The notes beneath the pieces are model-generated. The model saw only the letters and a list, made by a program, of their open reading frames with translations. It was not told where the DNA came from and did not search any database. From the NCBI RefSeq assembly GCF_003347015.1, contig NZ_PNFB01000006.1, positions 1 through 64,000 on the forward strand: a DNA stretch of 64,000 bases, read 5' to 3'. Every line of letters starts with the position of its first letter. Position 1 is the first letter of the stretch. Position numbers and translations under genes: made by a program. The stretch comes from Brachybacterium sp. YJGR34. GTDB taxonomy: Bacteria; Actinomycetota; Actinomycetes; Actinomycetales; Dermabacteraceae. Below are positions 1 through 8,983 of this stretch, in pieces.

Positions 1-66
1 TGCCGGCGGCGGGGCCCTCTCGTGTGCGCGGGGCGGGGATCCGTGGGTGTCACGGACCCGCGGGCC

Positions 67-558
67 TCACGCGCGGTACGGCGTGGCCTCGAGGATCTCG
101 ACCGGGAAGGACTTCCCGTTGGGCGCCGTGTAGTCCACGGTGTCACCGACCTTCGAGCCGTGGATCGCGCTGCCCAGCGGTGACTCGGTGGAGAACACCT
201 CGAGCTCGTCGTCCCCGTCGGAGATCTCGCGGTTGCCGAGCAGGAAGGTGCGCTGCTTGCCCGCCAGGGAGATGCCCACGACCATGCCGGGCTCGACCAC
301 GCCGTCGTCCTTCGGGGATTCCCCGACCACGGCGTTCTTCAGCAGGCGATTGAGATCCGCGATGCGGGACTCCATCTTCCCCTGCTCCTCGCGGGCGGCG
401 TGATATCCGCCGTTCTCCTTGAGGTCACCTTCGTCGCGAGCGGCGGCGATGCGCTCCGCGATCTCGGTGCGGCCCGGGCCTTCGAGCTCCTTGAGCTCCT
501 TGACCAGGCGGTCGTACGCGTCCTGGGTGAGCCAGGCGCCATTCGGCTGGCTGCTCAT
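67..558 (-). CDS. greA: Transcription elongation factor GreA
   Basis: GreA rescues backtracked RNA polymerase by stimulating cleavage of the transcript 3' end through its secondary channel. The 163-residue product has the family length: an N-terminal coiled coil (about residues 10-75) with the acidic tip around DEGDLKENG (42-50), then the C-terminal FKBP-like domain with the GSAIHGSKVGD-type core. The ATG at 558 is chosen over upstream in-frame starts because AGGAG precedes it at good spacing and the family N-terminus fits there. It lies downstream of the DUF4307 gene on the same strand, as Rv1080c lies beside Rv1081c in M. tuberculosis. A hairpin at 667-687 separates the two genes, so greA probably has its own promoter. 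Confidence 0.96.
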   Translation of the reverse strand: MSSQPNGAWLTQDAYDRLVKELKELEGPGRTEIAERIAAARDEGDLKENGGYHAAREEQGKMESRIADLNRLLKNAVVGESPKDDGVVEPGMVVGISLAGKQRTFLLGNREISDGDDELEVFSTESPLGSAIHGSKVGDTVDYTAPNGKSFPVEILEATPYRA

Positions 559-666
559 GGGTTCACTCCTGTCGTCTTCGGTATCTCGCGCCGGGTTCCG
601 GAGAACGGCCCCATAACGCGAATCACGGGGCACATGTCCTCATGCGCCCCGTGTGCGGGTGATGAT

Positions 667-687
667 GAACCGGTGCTTCACCGGTTC
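667..687 (-). terminator. Hairpin between DUF4307 gene and greA
   Basis: GAACCGGTG and CACCGGTTC form a perfect 9-bp stem around a 3-nt loop, between the end of the DUF4307 gene and the start of greA on the minus strand. No long U tract follows. It is probably a terminator for the upstream gene. Confidence 0.45.
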
Positions 688-760
688 CGCGAGAGTTTAC
701 ACCGCGCACCCCGGACTTCCTGTGAGGTGCGTCGCGTGCGCCCCGGTGTCGTCGGAGCGA

Positions 761-1153
761 TCAGACCGGGGAGCAGTCGATGATCTCCGCGGAGACCGCC
801 TCGCCCTGGGTGGAGATCTCGACCCGATGGGCGCTGCGACGCTCGCTCTGCGGGGGAATCGTGGTCTCGACGAATCCGACCTGCGCCCGACCGGCGTTCA
901 GCGCCTGGATCCGGCACTCGGCCTCGGTGCCGGGGTCCATGGTCACGACGTAGTCCACCGCGATGAGGTCGTCCTCGAGATGGTCGTAGGCGACCACGTC
1001 CGACCGCACGGGGTTGTTCGCCGCGCTGACGCCGACATAGGCGACGACCGCCACGAACACCACCGCGGCCACCGCCAGCAGGACCCGCGCGGTCCGTCGG
1101 CCGATCAGGGGTCCCCCGTAGCGGTCCGCACGGCGGTCGGTGGCATCGTCCAT
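761..1153 (-). CDS. DUF4307 membrane protein
   Basis: This 130-residue protein has a short charged N-terminus, one membrane segment (about residues 23-45, [20 protein letters not shown]) and an extracytoplasmic domain with two cysteines (near residue 82 and close to the C-terminus). The pattern and its place between greA and mca match the actinobacterial DUF4307 family (Rv1081c position). Function is unknown. The mca-side gene is divergent and shares the upstream region, which contains a TAGGAT box at 1276-1281 pointing to mca. Confidence 0.85.
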   Translation of the reverse strand: MDDATDRRADRYGGPLIGRRTARVLLAVAAVVFVAVVAYVGVSAANNPVRSDVVAYDHLEDDLIAVDYVVTMDPGTEAECRIQALNAGRAQVGFVETTIPPQSERRSAHRVEISTQGEAVSAEIIDCSPV

Positions 1154-1375
1154 GACGACCAGTGTCCCAGACCCCTCCCGAATGCTCGCCGGACGTCAGG
1201 ACATGCCGGGCGAGGAACCGGTCACGTGGGCCGCGGTGCCCGCCGCCTCCCCGGCGCCGTTCGGGGGCGGTGGCGTAGGATCAGGCGCTGGTGCCAGTCT
1301 CCGTCGGACGCCGCGGCGCGCCGTGCGCGCCGGCCCCGGAGCCGCACTTCCGTCCCGTCGTCTGCGAGGAGTCCC

Positions 1376-2287
1376 GTGACCGTCCAGCTGCCTGCACCCG
1401 ATGAAGCCCTGCGGATGGTGGCCGTCCACGCGCACCCGGACGACGAGTCCTCCAAGGGTGCCGGATCCACCGCCCGTTACGCCCGCGAGGGCGCCCAGGT
1501 CACGGTGATCACCTGCACCGGAGGGGAGCGGGGGGACGTGCTCAACCCGCGCCTGCGCGACGATCCCTCGCTGACTCCCGAGGCCCTGCCCGAGGTCCGT
1601 CGCCGCGAGATGGCCCGCGCCCAGGAGATCCTCGGCGTGGACCACGAATGGCTGGGCTTCGTCGACTCCGGCCTGCCCGAGGGCGACCCGCTGCCCCCGC
1701 TGCCGGCCGGCAGCTTCGCCGCGCTCCCCGTCGAGGAGGCCGTCCGCCCCCTGGTCGAGGCGGTCCGACGGCTGCGTCCGCACGTGATGACCACGTACGA
1801 CGAGAACGGCGGCTACCCGCACCCCGACCACATCCAGGTCAACCGCATCAGCGTCGCGGCCTTCGACCTCGCCGCGGACGAGGGCTTCGCGCCCGAGCTC
1901 GGCGCGCCGTGGGAGGTCGCGAAGCTGTACTACATCAACGGCTTCCACCGCCAGCGCTTCGCGGCGGTCAGCCGCCACCTGCGCGGGGAGGGGACGCCGA
2001 ACGAGGAGCTCGAGCAGATGCTGCAGCACTACGACGAGAGCCACGACCGCCTCCTCACCACGCGCGTCGACGTCCGCGAGTTCCTCGCGATCCGCGACGA
2101 GGCGCTGCGTGCGCACGCCACCCAGGTGGATCCCGAGGGTCCGTTCTTCCGCATCTCCCACGACGCCGAGAAGGCCGCCTGGGGCACCGACGACTACGAG
2201 CTGCACATCTCCCGGATCGGCGTGAAGCTGCCCGAGGACGATCTGTTCGCCGGGCTCCGCCCCGGCCACGTCGAGGCGCGCCCGTGA
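1376..2287 (+). CDS. mca: Mycothiol S-conjugate amidase Mca
   Basis: Mca is a zinc amidase that splits mycothiol S-conjugates of toxins into a mercapturic acid, which is exported, and GlcN-Ins, which is recycled. The 303-residue product has the LmbE/PIG-L deacetylase signature AHPDDES (zinc ligands H20 and D23) and the second motif HPDH at about 149-152. MshB has the same fold, but the greA/DUF4307 context and the greA-mca-uppS gene order match Mca (Rv1082). The GTG start at 1376 is chosen because GAGGAG lies 4-9 nt upstream; in-frame upstream sequence is low-quality. Its stop overlaps the next start (GTGA). Mycothiol use is itself diagnostic of Actinomycetota. Confidence 0.9.
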   Translation: MTVQLPAPDEALRMVAVHAHPDDESSKGAGSTARYAREGAQVTVITCTGGERGDVLNPRLRDDPSLTPEALPEVRRREMARAQEILGVDHEWLGFVDSGLPEGDPLPPLPAGSFAALPVEEAVRPLVEAVRRLRPHVMTTYDENGGYPHPDHIQVNRISVAAFDLAADEGFAPELGAPWEVAKLYYINGFHRQRFAAVSRHLRGEGTPNEELEQMLQHYDESHDRLLTTRVDVREFLAIRDEALRAHATQVDPEGPFFRISHDAEKAAWGTDDYELHISRIGVKLPEDDLFAGLRPGHVEARP

Positions 2288-2694
2288 ACGGTGCGGACCT
2301 CGTCCTGGCCGTCGGCGAGCTGCTGGCGAACCCCTCGCCCTCGGACGGCGAGGAGTTCAACTCCGTCACGGTCTCCCCGGGCCTGCCGGGCTTCTTCGCG
2401 ACCTTCGTCCTCGCCGCCGCCATCGTGCTGCTGGTGATCGACATGACCCGGCGCACGCGCCGGGTCCAGGCCCGTGCCCGTGTCGAGGAGCGCATGCGGG
2501 CCGAGCGCGAGGCCGCGCAGAAGGACCCGGCGGAGCACGGCCCCGAGGGCGATGGGACCGGCGACCCCTCCGCCGGCGACGGCGGGCCGTCCGCCGACGG
2601 AGGAGGGGCGCCGGAGGACGAGGGCGGGTCCTCCGCCGCCGAGGACGAGCGGCCCGAGGACCAGTCGGGCGCCGGGCCCGACGCACGGCCCTGA
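2284..2694 (+). CDS. Single-pass membrane protein with acidic tail
   Basis: This 136-residue protein starts at a GTG that overlaps the mca stop, so it is translationally coupled to mca. Residues about 37-58 form one hydrophobic helix (FFATFVLAAAIVLLVIDM) followed by a basic stretch (TRRTRRVQARARVEERMRAE) and then a long Gly/Glu/Asp/Ala-rich low-complexity tail. It occupies the Rv1083 position downstream of mca. Topology is probably N-out with the tail in the cytoplasm, from the positive-inside rule. No enzyme motif is visible; the function is unknown. Confidence 0.8.
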   Translation: MNGADLVLAVGELLANPSPSDGEEFNSVTVSPGLPGFFATFVLAAAIVLLVIDMTRRTRRVQARARVEERMRAEREAAQKDPAEHGPEGDGTGDPSAGDGGPSADGGGAPEDEGGSSAAEDERPEDQSGAGPDARP

Positions 2695-2708
2695 GCTGCC
2701 CGGCGCCC

Positions 2709-3434
2709 TCAGAGGACGCTGACCACGACCGCCGCGAAGTGGCAGCCGAAGCCGATGAGGGTGCCCGCGTGGAAGATCTCGTGGAACCCGAACCAGGCCG
2801 GTGACGGGTTCGGCCGCTTGAGCGCGTACATGACGGCGCCGGCGGTGTAGGCCAGGCCCCCGATGCACAGCAGCCACACCACGGCCCAGCCGCCGCCGGC
2901 GAGCAGGGCGGGCATGTAGAACACCGCCACCCAGCCCAGCGCGATGTAGGCCGGGACGTAGATCCAGCGCGGCGCACCGGTCCAGAACAGGCGGAAGCAC
3001 ACTCCCACCAGCGCCCCGCCCCAGGCGATGCCGAGCAGGGTCAGCGCCTGCCGCTCGGGCAGCAGGGCCACGGCGATCGGGGTGTACGTGCCGGCGATGA
3101 TGAGGAAGATGTTCGCGTGGTCGAAGCGGCGCAGCATGAGGGCGTGCTGCGGTGACCAGGTGCCGCGGTGGTAGACCGCGCTCACCCCGAACAGCAGTGA
3201 CGCGGTGAGCACGAAGACCGCGCAGGCCAGACGGATCGCGAGCGTCTCGCCGACGGCGACCAGCAGCAGGCCGGCGACCAGCGTGGTGGGGAAGGCGATC
3301 AGGTGCAGGATGCCGCGCAGCCGCGGTTTGGGCAGCTGCAGCCCCAGCTGAGTGGCGCGGTGCGCCATCGCGCGAGTCAGCGTGCGCGGCGCGAAGGGGT
3401 GCGTCTGGGCGGTGGGCAGGTCCGCATCGGCCAT
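2709..3434 (-). CDS. trhA: Hemolysin III / TrhA family membrane protein
   Basis: This is a seven-helix membrane protein of the hemolysin III/PAQR-like family (Rv1085c position). The 241-residue product shows family motifs: GILHLIAFPTT in the first helix, SAVYHRGTW, RFDHANIFLIIAGTYTPIA in the middle, and HEIFHAGTLIGFGCHF in the last helix, whose Ser, Asp and His residues form the likely metal site. TrhA proteins have been linked to membrane energetics; haemolysis is not established for most members. I start at ATG 3434, which has GGGGAGGAC upstream. An in-frame ATG at 3530 would add a Pro-rich 32-residue extension and could be leaderless from a TAGGTT box just beyond it. A strong palindrome at 3540-3563 sits over that promoter. 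Confidence 0.88.
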   Translation of the reverse strand: MADADLPTAQTHPFAPRTLTRAMAHRATQLGLQLPKPRLRGILHLIAFPTTLVAGLLLVAVGETLAIRLACAVFVLTASLLFGVSAVYHRGTWSPQHALMLRRFDHANIFLIIAGTYTPIAVALLPERQALTLLGIAWGGALVGVCFRLFWTGAPRWIYVPAYIALGWVAVFYMPALLAGGGWAVVWLLCIGGLAYTAGAVMYALKRPNPSPAWFGFHEIFHAGTLIGFGCHFAAVVVSVL

Positions 3435-3539
3435 GCCGTCCTCCCCGGCGGAGGGGGCGGCGCCGGCGGCAGGGCGGGGGCGGATGCTCGGAGGGCGCGG
3501 GGAACCCTCGGGGCGGGGGCCGGAAGTCATGGAGGCACC

Positions 3540-3563
3540 GTAACCTACGTGTCCGTAAGTTAC
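3540..3563. promoter_or_regulatory. 24-bp palindromic operator upstream of trhA
   Basis: Arms GTAACCTACG and CGTAAGTTAC flank TGTC; they match at 9 of 10 positions. On the minus strand the arm contains TAGGTT, a plausible -10 box, so a repressor bound here would block trhA transcription. The form resembles TetR-family operators, but no candidate regulator gene is adjacent. Confidence 0.55.
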
Positions 3564-3731
3564 TGGGTCGTCGGCTGTGCCCATCCGGTGTGGATTCCGC
3601 GGAACGGTCCGGTCACGGGGCCGGCGTCGTCGATAATGGGACGGTGCGGCGCACCGCGCCCGCCGCGCCGGGGGGACACCACGACGTCCGCGCGCCGGAC
3701 CATCGGCGCCGATCAGGGAACGGAGGCTGCG

Positions 3732-4490
3732 ATGAGGGACGACGGCCTCCTCTACCGCGTCTACGAGCGCCGGCTCACCAAGGAGCTCGAGACCTTCGAC
3801 CTTCCCCAGCATCTGGGCGTGATCGTCGACGGCAACCGACGCTGGGCGAAGGCGGCGGGAGAGAGCACCGAGCACGGCCACCGCGCCGGCGCCGCCCGGA
3901 TCATCGAGTTCCTCTCCTGGTGCGAGGACCTCGAGATCCCGCTGGTCACCGTGTGGATGCTGTCCACCGACAATCTGCGGCGCCCGCCCGAGGAGCTCGT
4001 CGTCCTCTATCGCATCATCGCCTCGACCGTCGAGCAGATCGTCGAGGCCGGTTGCCGGGTGCGCCTCACGGGCAACGCGGAGATGCTGCCGGAGGAGGTG
4101 CGGGCCGGGATCGCCCGCATCCAGGAGACGGCCGCGCCCGAGGCGAGGCTCACGGTCAACGTCGCCGTGGGCTACGGCGGCCGCGAGGAGATCGTGGATG
4201 CCGTGCGGGAGCTGGTGCGGGATCTCGGCGCACAGGGCATGGAGCCGGCCCGGATCGCCTCCGCCATCAGCGTCGACTCGATCGCGGAGCACCTGTACAC
4301 GCGCGGGCAGCCGGATCCGGATCTCATCATCCGCACCTCCGGGGAGCAGCGGCTCTCCGGCTTCCTGCTGTGGCAGTCCGTGCACTCCGAGTACTGGTTC
4401 TGCGAGACCTACTGGCCGGGGTTCCGACGCGTGGATCTGCTGCGGGCGCTGCGCGACTTCTGCCGGCGCGAACGCCGCTACGGCGCCTGA
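3732..4490 (+). CDS. Short-chain isoprenyl (Z-polyprenyl) diphosphate synthase
   Basis: The product is a cis-prenyltransferase that condenses isopentenyl diphosphate onto an allylic primer, feeding polyprenyl phosphate carriers for cell-wall synthesis. The 252-residue protein has the DGNRRWAKAAG motif (catalytic Asp at about 33) and the C-terminal RTSGEQRLSGFLLWQ region that binds diphosphate. DGNRRW rather than DGNGRW resembles M. tuberculosis Rv1086, the Z,E-farnesyl diphosphate synthase, and the neighbour trhA matches Rv1085c, so a short-chain product is more likely than undecaprenyl diphosphate. ATG 3732 has GGAGG upstream; a GATAAT box at 3632-3637 is a likely -10. Confidence 0.9.
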   Translation: MRDDGLLYRVYERRLTKELETFDLPQHLGVIVDGNRRWAKAAGESTEHGHRAGAARIIEFLSWCEDLEIPLVTVWMLSTDNLRRPPEELVVLYRIIASTVEQIVEAGCRVRLTGNAEMLPEEVRAGIARIQETAAPEARLTVNVAVGYGGREEIVDAVRELVRDLGAQGMEPARIASAISVDSIAEHLYTRGQPDPDLIIRTSGEQRLSGFLLWQSVHSEYWFCETYWPGFRRVDLLRALRDFCRRERRYGA

Positions 4491-4704
4491 GCGGCGAGAT
4501 CCGGCGACGGCACGCCGGGCGCGGCGCGCGCCGGACCTGCCGCGGTCCGCGGTGTGAGCGGTGGCACACTGGGGGCACCGGGAGGTCGGCAGAACTCCGG
4601 GTGACGATCGGGTGAACGTCGGACCCGCAGCCCGCGGGACGCGCCCGATCACGGGTGCCGGCGGCGCTAGGGTCCAGGCATCCGCGCGATTTCGGGAGGC
4701 TCCC

Positions 4705-6162
4705 ATGGATGAGACCACGACGGCCCGCGAGACGATGCCTGCCGACGCCGGCACGGCATCGCTGGGGACGAGCTTCGGCTCGGAGGTGATCGGGGCCGCC
4801 AATCCCGACGGAGCGCCCGTGGTGCCGTCGCTGCGGCCCGGTGGCCAGGAGCTGCTCCCCGACCTGGAGACCGGGCTGATCACCTATGTGCTGGACACCT
4901 CGGTGCTGCTGTCCGATCCGCTCTCCCTGCACCGCTTCGCCGAGCACGACATCGTGCTGCCGATCGTCGTGGTGACCGAGCTCGAGGCCAAGCGTCACCA
5001 CCCGGACCTGGGTTACTTCGCCCGCCAGGCGCTGCGCATCCTCGACGACCTGCGGGAGCGGCACGGCAACCTCTCGGTCCCGCTGCCGATCGGCAAGGAC
5101 GGCGGACACGTCCAGGTCGAGCTGAACCACATGAGCGCCGCCGCGCTGCCCGACGGCTTCCGGCTGGGGGACAACGACACCCGCATCCTCGCCGTCGCCA
5201 AGAACCTCCAGCTCGACGGCAAGAACGTCGTGCTGGTCTCCAAGGACCTGCCGATGCGCATCAAGGCCTCGGCCTCCGGCATCCACGCCGAGGAGTACCG
5301 CGCCGAGCTCGCCCGCGACCGCGGCTACACCGGCATGGTCACCGCCGGCATCGACGAGCAGTCCATGACCGACCTCTACGCCGGCCAGACCGTCGAGGTC
5401 CCCGAGGTCGCCCATCAGCCCGTCCACACCGGGCTGACGCTGACCAGCCCGCGGGGATCGGCGCTGGGCCGGGTCGCGCGGGGCAAGAAGGTCACGCTGG
5501 TCCCGGGAGACCAGACCGTCTTCGGGATCGCCGGGCGCTCCGCGGAGCAGCGGGTGGCGATCGACCTGCTGCAGGACGAGTCCATCGGCATCGTCTCGCT
5601 CGGCGGCCGCGCCGGCACCGGCAAGAGCGCCCTGGCCCTGTGCGCCGGCCTCGAGGCGGTGCTCGAGCGGCGCACCCAGCGCAAGATCATGGTGTTCCGG
5701 CCGCTGTTCGCGGTGGGCGGCCAGGAGCTCGGCTACCTGCCCGGCGACCAGAGCGAGAAGATGGGGCCCTGGGGGCAGGCGGTGTTCGACACCCTGGGCT
5801 CGATGGTCTCCCAGAACGTCATCGACGAGGTGCTCTCGCGCGGCATGCTCGAGGTGCTCCCGCTGACCCACATCCGCGGCCGCTCCCTGCACGACGCCTT
5901 CGTGATCGTCGACGAGGCCCAGTCGCTCGAGCGCAACGTGCTGCTGACGATGCTCTCGCGGATCGGGCAGAACTCCCGCGTGGTCCTCACCCATGACATC
6001 GCCCAGCGCGACAACCTGCGCATCGGCCGCTACGACGGCATCGCTTCCGTGGTCGAGGCGCTCAAGGAGAAGGAGCTGTTCGCCCACATCACGCTGCAGC
6101 GCTCCGAGCGCTCCAAGGTGGCCGAGCTGGTCACCCACGTGCTGGACGAGCCGATGCCCTGA
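4705..6162 (+). CDS. PIN-domain PhoH family ATPase/ribonuclease
   Basis: This 485-residue protein joins an N-terminal PIN ribonuclease domain ([10 protein letters not shown] around residue 64-72, with further acidic residues such as D in GDNDTRI) to a C-terminal PhoH ATPase with Walker [13 protein letters not shown] (about 300) and Walker [11 protein letters not shown] (about 400). In mycobacteria the equivalent PhoH2 (Rv1095) has RNA helicase and RNase activity. The start ATG has GGGAGG 5 nt upstream, and TAGGGT at 4668-4673 is a plausible -10. It stands alone as a transcription unit in the conserved block. No upstream antitoxin-like gene (PhoAT) is visible here. Confidence 0.93.
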   Translation: MDETTTARETMPADAGTASLGTSFGSEVIGAANPDGAPVVPSLRPGGQELLPDLETGLITYVLDTSVLLSDPLSLHRFAEHDIVLPIVVVTELEAKRHHPDLGYFARQALRILDDLRERHGNLSVPLPIGKDGGHVQVELNHMSAAALPDGFRLGDNDTRILAVAKNLQLDGKNVVLVSKDLPMRIKASASGIHAEEYRAELARDRGYTGMVTAGIDEQSMTDLYAGQTVEVPEVAHQPVHTGLTLTSPRGSALGRVARGKKVTLVPGDQTVFGIAGRSAEQRVAIDLLQDESIGIVSLGGRAGTGKSALALCAGLEAVLERRTQRKIMVFRPLFAVGGQELGYLPGDQSEKMGPWGQAVFDTLGSMVSQNVIDEVLSRGMLEVLPLTHIRGRSLHDAFVIVDEAQSLERNVLLTMLSRIGQNSRVVLTHDIAQRDNLRIGRYDGIASVVEALKEKELFAHITLQRSERSKVAELVTHVLDEPMP

Positions 6163-6279
6163 GGTGGGGCCGGGGCTCGGGGCCAGTCGCTGGCTGCCCA
6201 CGTGGGGCAGGTGCCGCGGGCCGGCTGCCGGCGCGGCGCCGGGGCAGGGGCGGCGGCGCTGGGGTCGATCCCCGAAATA

Positions 6280-6337
6280 GAGCCAGAATGCGTGCAGGAA
6301 AGCCCGTCATCGGGCCGACCTGTGCGCATTCTGGCTC
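6280..6337 (+). repeat. Palindromic hairpin element, copy 1
   Basis: GAGCCAGAATGCGTGCAGG (6280-6298) pairs with the segment 6319-6337 over 19 positions; two pairs are G-U wobbles only in plus-strand RNA. The interior holds a second small stem (GCCCG/CGGGC). The stem is followed by TTCT. A related element lies on the far side of the next gene at 7391-7448, with two base pairs exchanged in both arms. The position after the phoH stop suits a terminator, but the shared primary sequence suggests a dispersed repeat family. Confidence 0.7.
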
Positions 6338-6435
6338 TTCTCATCGCCGTTCCTGCCCGCTCTTGGGGAGGAGGCTCCATCCACAGACCAACGGCGGCAC
6401 TGGCCCGGACCAGGTGCGCGCGATGGGATGACGGC

Positions 6436-7347
6436 ATGGAGGTCATCGGGGTCCGGCACCGTCGACAGATCAGCGCGGAGGGCATCGCGCCAGCGGAGGT
6501 TGCGCGGTGGTGCCGCAGCGGCGCGCTGCGCAGCGTCCAACCGTGGTACGTCACCCCGGAGGCTCCCGCCGCGCTTGTCGATCTGCTCGAGCTCGGCGTG
6601 CGCCCCACCTGCATCGACGGCGCTGCCTTCCATGGGCTCTGGACGCCGATCCACAGCGGGGTGCATGTCTTCCGACCCCGCGCGGATCGTCGCGCCGCAG
6701 TGCTCGATACGGTCCGGATCCCCGCTCTCCGTCGTCAGGGCGAAGAGCTGGTCCGACGGGGACCCCACGAACCGCTGGTGCTCCACCGGCCTGTCCTCGA
6801 CGCCTGGCCGGACGACGATCCGGTCCCGCCGCTCGACCTCGTGCTGAAGCACGCCGCGCGCTGCCTGCCGACGGTCAAGACGGCGATCCTGCTGGAATCG
6901 GCGGTTCACCGGGGGAGGCTCAGCCTGACCGCGGCGCGGGACCTGGTCGATGGCCTGCCCTCGCGCCTGCGCCGGCCCTTGTCACGGATCCGTGCCGATG
7001 CGGAGTCGGGCACCGAGACCGCGGTGCGATGGTGGCTGGAGGAGCGGCGGATCCCGGTGCGAGCTCAGGTGCCCTTCCTCGACGCGCACGGCGCGGCCCG
7101 TCGCGTGGATCTCCTGGTGGGGCGGAGCTGGGTGATCGAGTGCGACAGCCGGGCCTTCCACGACGATCCGGAGAGCTACGCCGCGGACCGGGACCGCGAT
7201 CTGCTCCTGCGATCGCGGGGCTACACAGTGACCCGCCTGACCTGGGAACAGGTCTTCCTGACCTGGACGGTGACCCGGACGCTCCTCCGTGCGGTGCTGG
7301 ATCGCGGCGATCACCGCCGTCCTGTCGAGAGCCGGGCAGAGGCGTGA
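6436..7347 (+). CDS. DUF559 / Vsr-like endonuclease-fold protein (AbiEi-like N-terminus)
   Basis: The 303-residue product has an N-terminal region resembling the AbiEi-type winged-helix antitoxin domain common in actinobacteria, and a C-terminal very-short-patch-repair-like nuclease domain. The nuclease part shows VRWWLEERRIPVRAQV, then WVIECDSRAFHDD (E235, D237, H about 241), RDRDLLLRSRGYTVTRLTWEQV, the usual E-x-D, H and R-x-x-D-x-x-R-D order of DUF559. The role of these proteins is not established; repair, mobile-element or defence functions have been suggested. ATG 6436 is chosen by homology to the usual N-terminus; no strong ribosome site is visible. Two related hairpins flank the gene, and it interrupts the conserved phoH-fum order, so it is probably an insertion. 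Confidence 0.75.
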   Translation: MEVIGVRHRRQISAEGIAPAEVARWCRSGALRSVQPWYVTPEAPAALVDLLELGVRPTCIDGAAFHGLWTPIHSGVHVFRPRADRRAAVLDTVRIPALRRQGEELVRRGPHEPLVLHRPVLDAWPDDDPVPPLDLVLKHAARCLPTVKTAILLESAVHRGRLSLTAARDLVDGLPSRLRRPLSRIRADAESGTETAVRWWLEERRIPVRAQVPFLDAHGAARRVDLLVGRSWVIECDSRAFHDDPESYAADRDRDLLLRSRGYTVTRLTWEQVFLTWTVTRTLLRAVLDRGDHRRPVESRAEA

Positions 7348-7390
7348 GCAGGACCGAGTGATCCCCCGAACCGGTGCGCCACGCGATGCG

Positions 7391-7448
7391 GAGCCAGAAT
7401 ATGTACAGGAGGGCCTCCTGAGAGACCCTCCTGTGCATATTTTGGCTC
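7391..7448 (+). repeat. Palindromic hairpin element, copy 2
   Basis: A 23-bp stem pairs 7391-7413 with 7426-7448 around a 12-nt loop. The outer part has the same sequence as copy 1 (GAGCCAGAAT...ATTYTGGCTCTTCT), but the 11th and 12th pairs are A-U and U-A instead of G-C and C-G. Two pairs are G-U wobbles in plus-strand RNA. It lies between the nuclease gene and the convergent fumC, so it could also terminate both. Confidence 0.72.
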
Positions 7449-7497
7449 TTCTGCCGGCCGCGCCGGCGCCGCCCGGGCTGCTATCGCGGCGCCCGGG

Positions 7498-8913
7498 TCA
7501 GGCCTTCGGCGCGGTCATCGAGAGCACGTCCAGCGCTTCGTCGAGCTGCGCCTCGGTGAGCTCGCCGCGCTCCACGAAGCCCAGGGCGATCACGGCCTCG
7601 CGCACCGAGATCCGCTCGGCCACCGCGTGCTTGGCGATCTTCGCCGCGGACTCGTAGCCGATCAGCTTGTTCAGCGGGGTGACGATCGAGGGGCTGGCCT
7701 CGGCGTAGAAGCGGGCCTTCTCCTCGTTGGCGACCAGGCCGTCCACGGTCTTGTCCGCCAGCACCGTGGACGCATTGGCGAGCAGACGGATCGACTCCAG
7801 CAGGCTGGTGCCCATGAGCGGGATCTGGACGTTCAGCTCGAAGGCGCCCTGGGCGCCGCCCCAGGCGATCGCGGCGTCGTTGCCCACCACTTTCGCGCAG
7901 ACCATGAGCACGGCCTCGGGGATGACGGGGTTGACCTTGCCCGGCATGATCGAGGAGCCCGGCTGCAGGTCGGGGATCACGATCTCGCCCAGGCCGGTGT
8001 TCGGGCCGGAGCCCATCCAGCGCAGGTCGTTGCAGATCTTGGTGACGGACACCGCGATCGTGCGCAGCGCCCCGGACATCTCGACCAGGCCGTCGCGGGC
8101 GGACTGCGCTTCGAAATGGTTGCGGGCCTCGGTCAGCGGCAGGCCGGTCTGCTCGACGAGATTCGCGATGACCTTCTGCGGGAAGCCGAGCGGGGTGTTG
8201 ATGCCGGTGCCCACGGCCGTGCCGCCCTGGGGGACCTCGGCGGTGCGGGGCAGGGCCGCCTCGACGCGCTCGATGCCGTAGCGGATCGAGGCCGCGTAGC
8301 CCCCGAACTCCTGGCCCAGGGTCACCGGGGTGGCGTCCATGAGGTGGGTGCGCCCGGACTTCACGACGTCCTTCCAGGCCTCCGCCTTCTGCTCGAGCGC
8401 CTCGGCGAGGTGGGCGAGCGCCGGGAGCAGCTGCGAGATGACTCCCTGGGTGACCGCCACGTGCACGGAGGTGGGGAAGACGTCGTTCGAGGACTGGGAG
8501 CAGTTGACGTGGTCGTTGGGGTGGACGTCGGTGCCCGAGCGGGTGGCGAGGGTGGCCAGCACCTCGTTCATGTTCATGTTCGAGCTGGTTCCGGACCCGG
8601 TCTGGTAGGTGTCCACGGGGAACTGGTCGTCGTGCTCGCCGGCGATGACCGCGTCGGCCGCGGCCACGATCGCCTCCGCGATGCGCGTGTCCAGCACCCC
8701 CAGTTCCTGGTTGGCGCGGGCGGCGGCCTTCTTGACCTGCGCGAGGGCGTGGACGTGCATCGGCTCGAGGCCCTGCCCGGAGATCGGGAAGTTTTCCACC
8801 GCGCGCTGGGTCTGGGCGCGGTACAGGGCCGAGGCCGGGACGCGGACCTCGCCCATGGTGTCGTGCTCGATGCGGTAGGCATCCTGCGATGCGTCGGGCG
8901 TGGGCTGGTTCAT
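7498..8913 (-). CDS. fumC: Class II fumarate hydratase
   Basis: FumC interconverts fumarate and L-malate in the citric acid cycle; class II enzymes are oxygen-stable homotetramers without an iron-sulfur cluster. The 471-residue product has the fumarase/aspartase signature [11 protein letters not shown] (about residues 318-328), the substrate-binding SSNDVFPTS region and the [10 protein letters not shown] segment. The ATG at 8913 has GGGAGG upstream. In M. tuberculosis the equivalent Rv1098c sits beside glpX; here the next gene upstream is a PfkB kinase instead. Confidence 0.97.
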   Translation of the reverse strand: MNQPTPDASQDAYRIEHDTMGEVRVPASALYRAQTQRAVENFPISGQGLEPMHVHALAQVKKAAARANQELGVLDTRIAEAIVAAADAVIAGEHDDQFPVDTYQTGSGTSSNMNMNEVLATLATRSGTDVHPNDHVNCSQSSNDVFPTSVHVAVTQGVISQLLPALAHLAEALEQKAEAWKDVVKSGRTHLMDATPVTLGQEFGGYAASIRYGIERVEAALPRTAEVPQGGTAVGTGINTPLGFPQKVIANLVEQTGLPLTEARNHFEAQSARDGLVEMSGALRTIAVSVTKICNDLRWMGSGPNTGLGEIVIPDLQPGSSIMPGKVNPVIPEAVLMVCAKVVGNDAAIAWGGAQGAFELNVQIPLMGTSLLESIRLLANASTVLADKTVDGLVANEEKARFYAEASPSIVTPLNKLIGYESAAKIAKHAVAERISVREAVIALGFVERGELTEAQLDEALDVLSMTAPKA

Positions 8914-8983
8914 TCAGGGGCCTCCCTCGAGGTGGTGTGTGAGGTGTCGACGGGTGCCGGCGCGACGGGCCGGCCGAGCCGGG

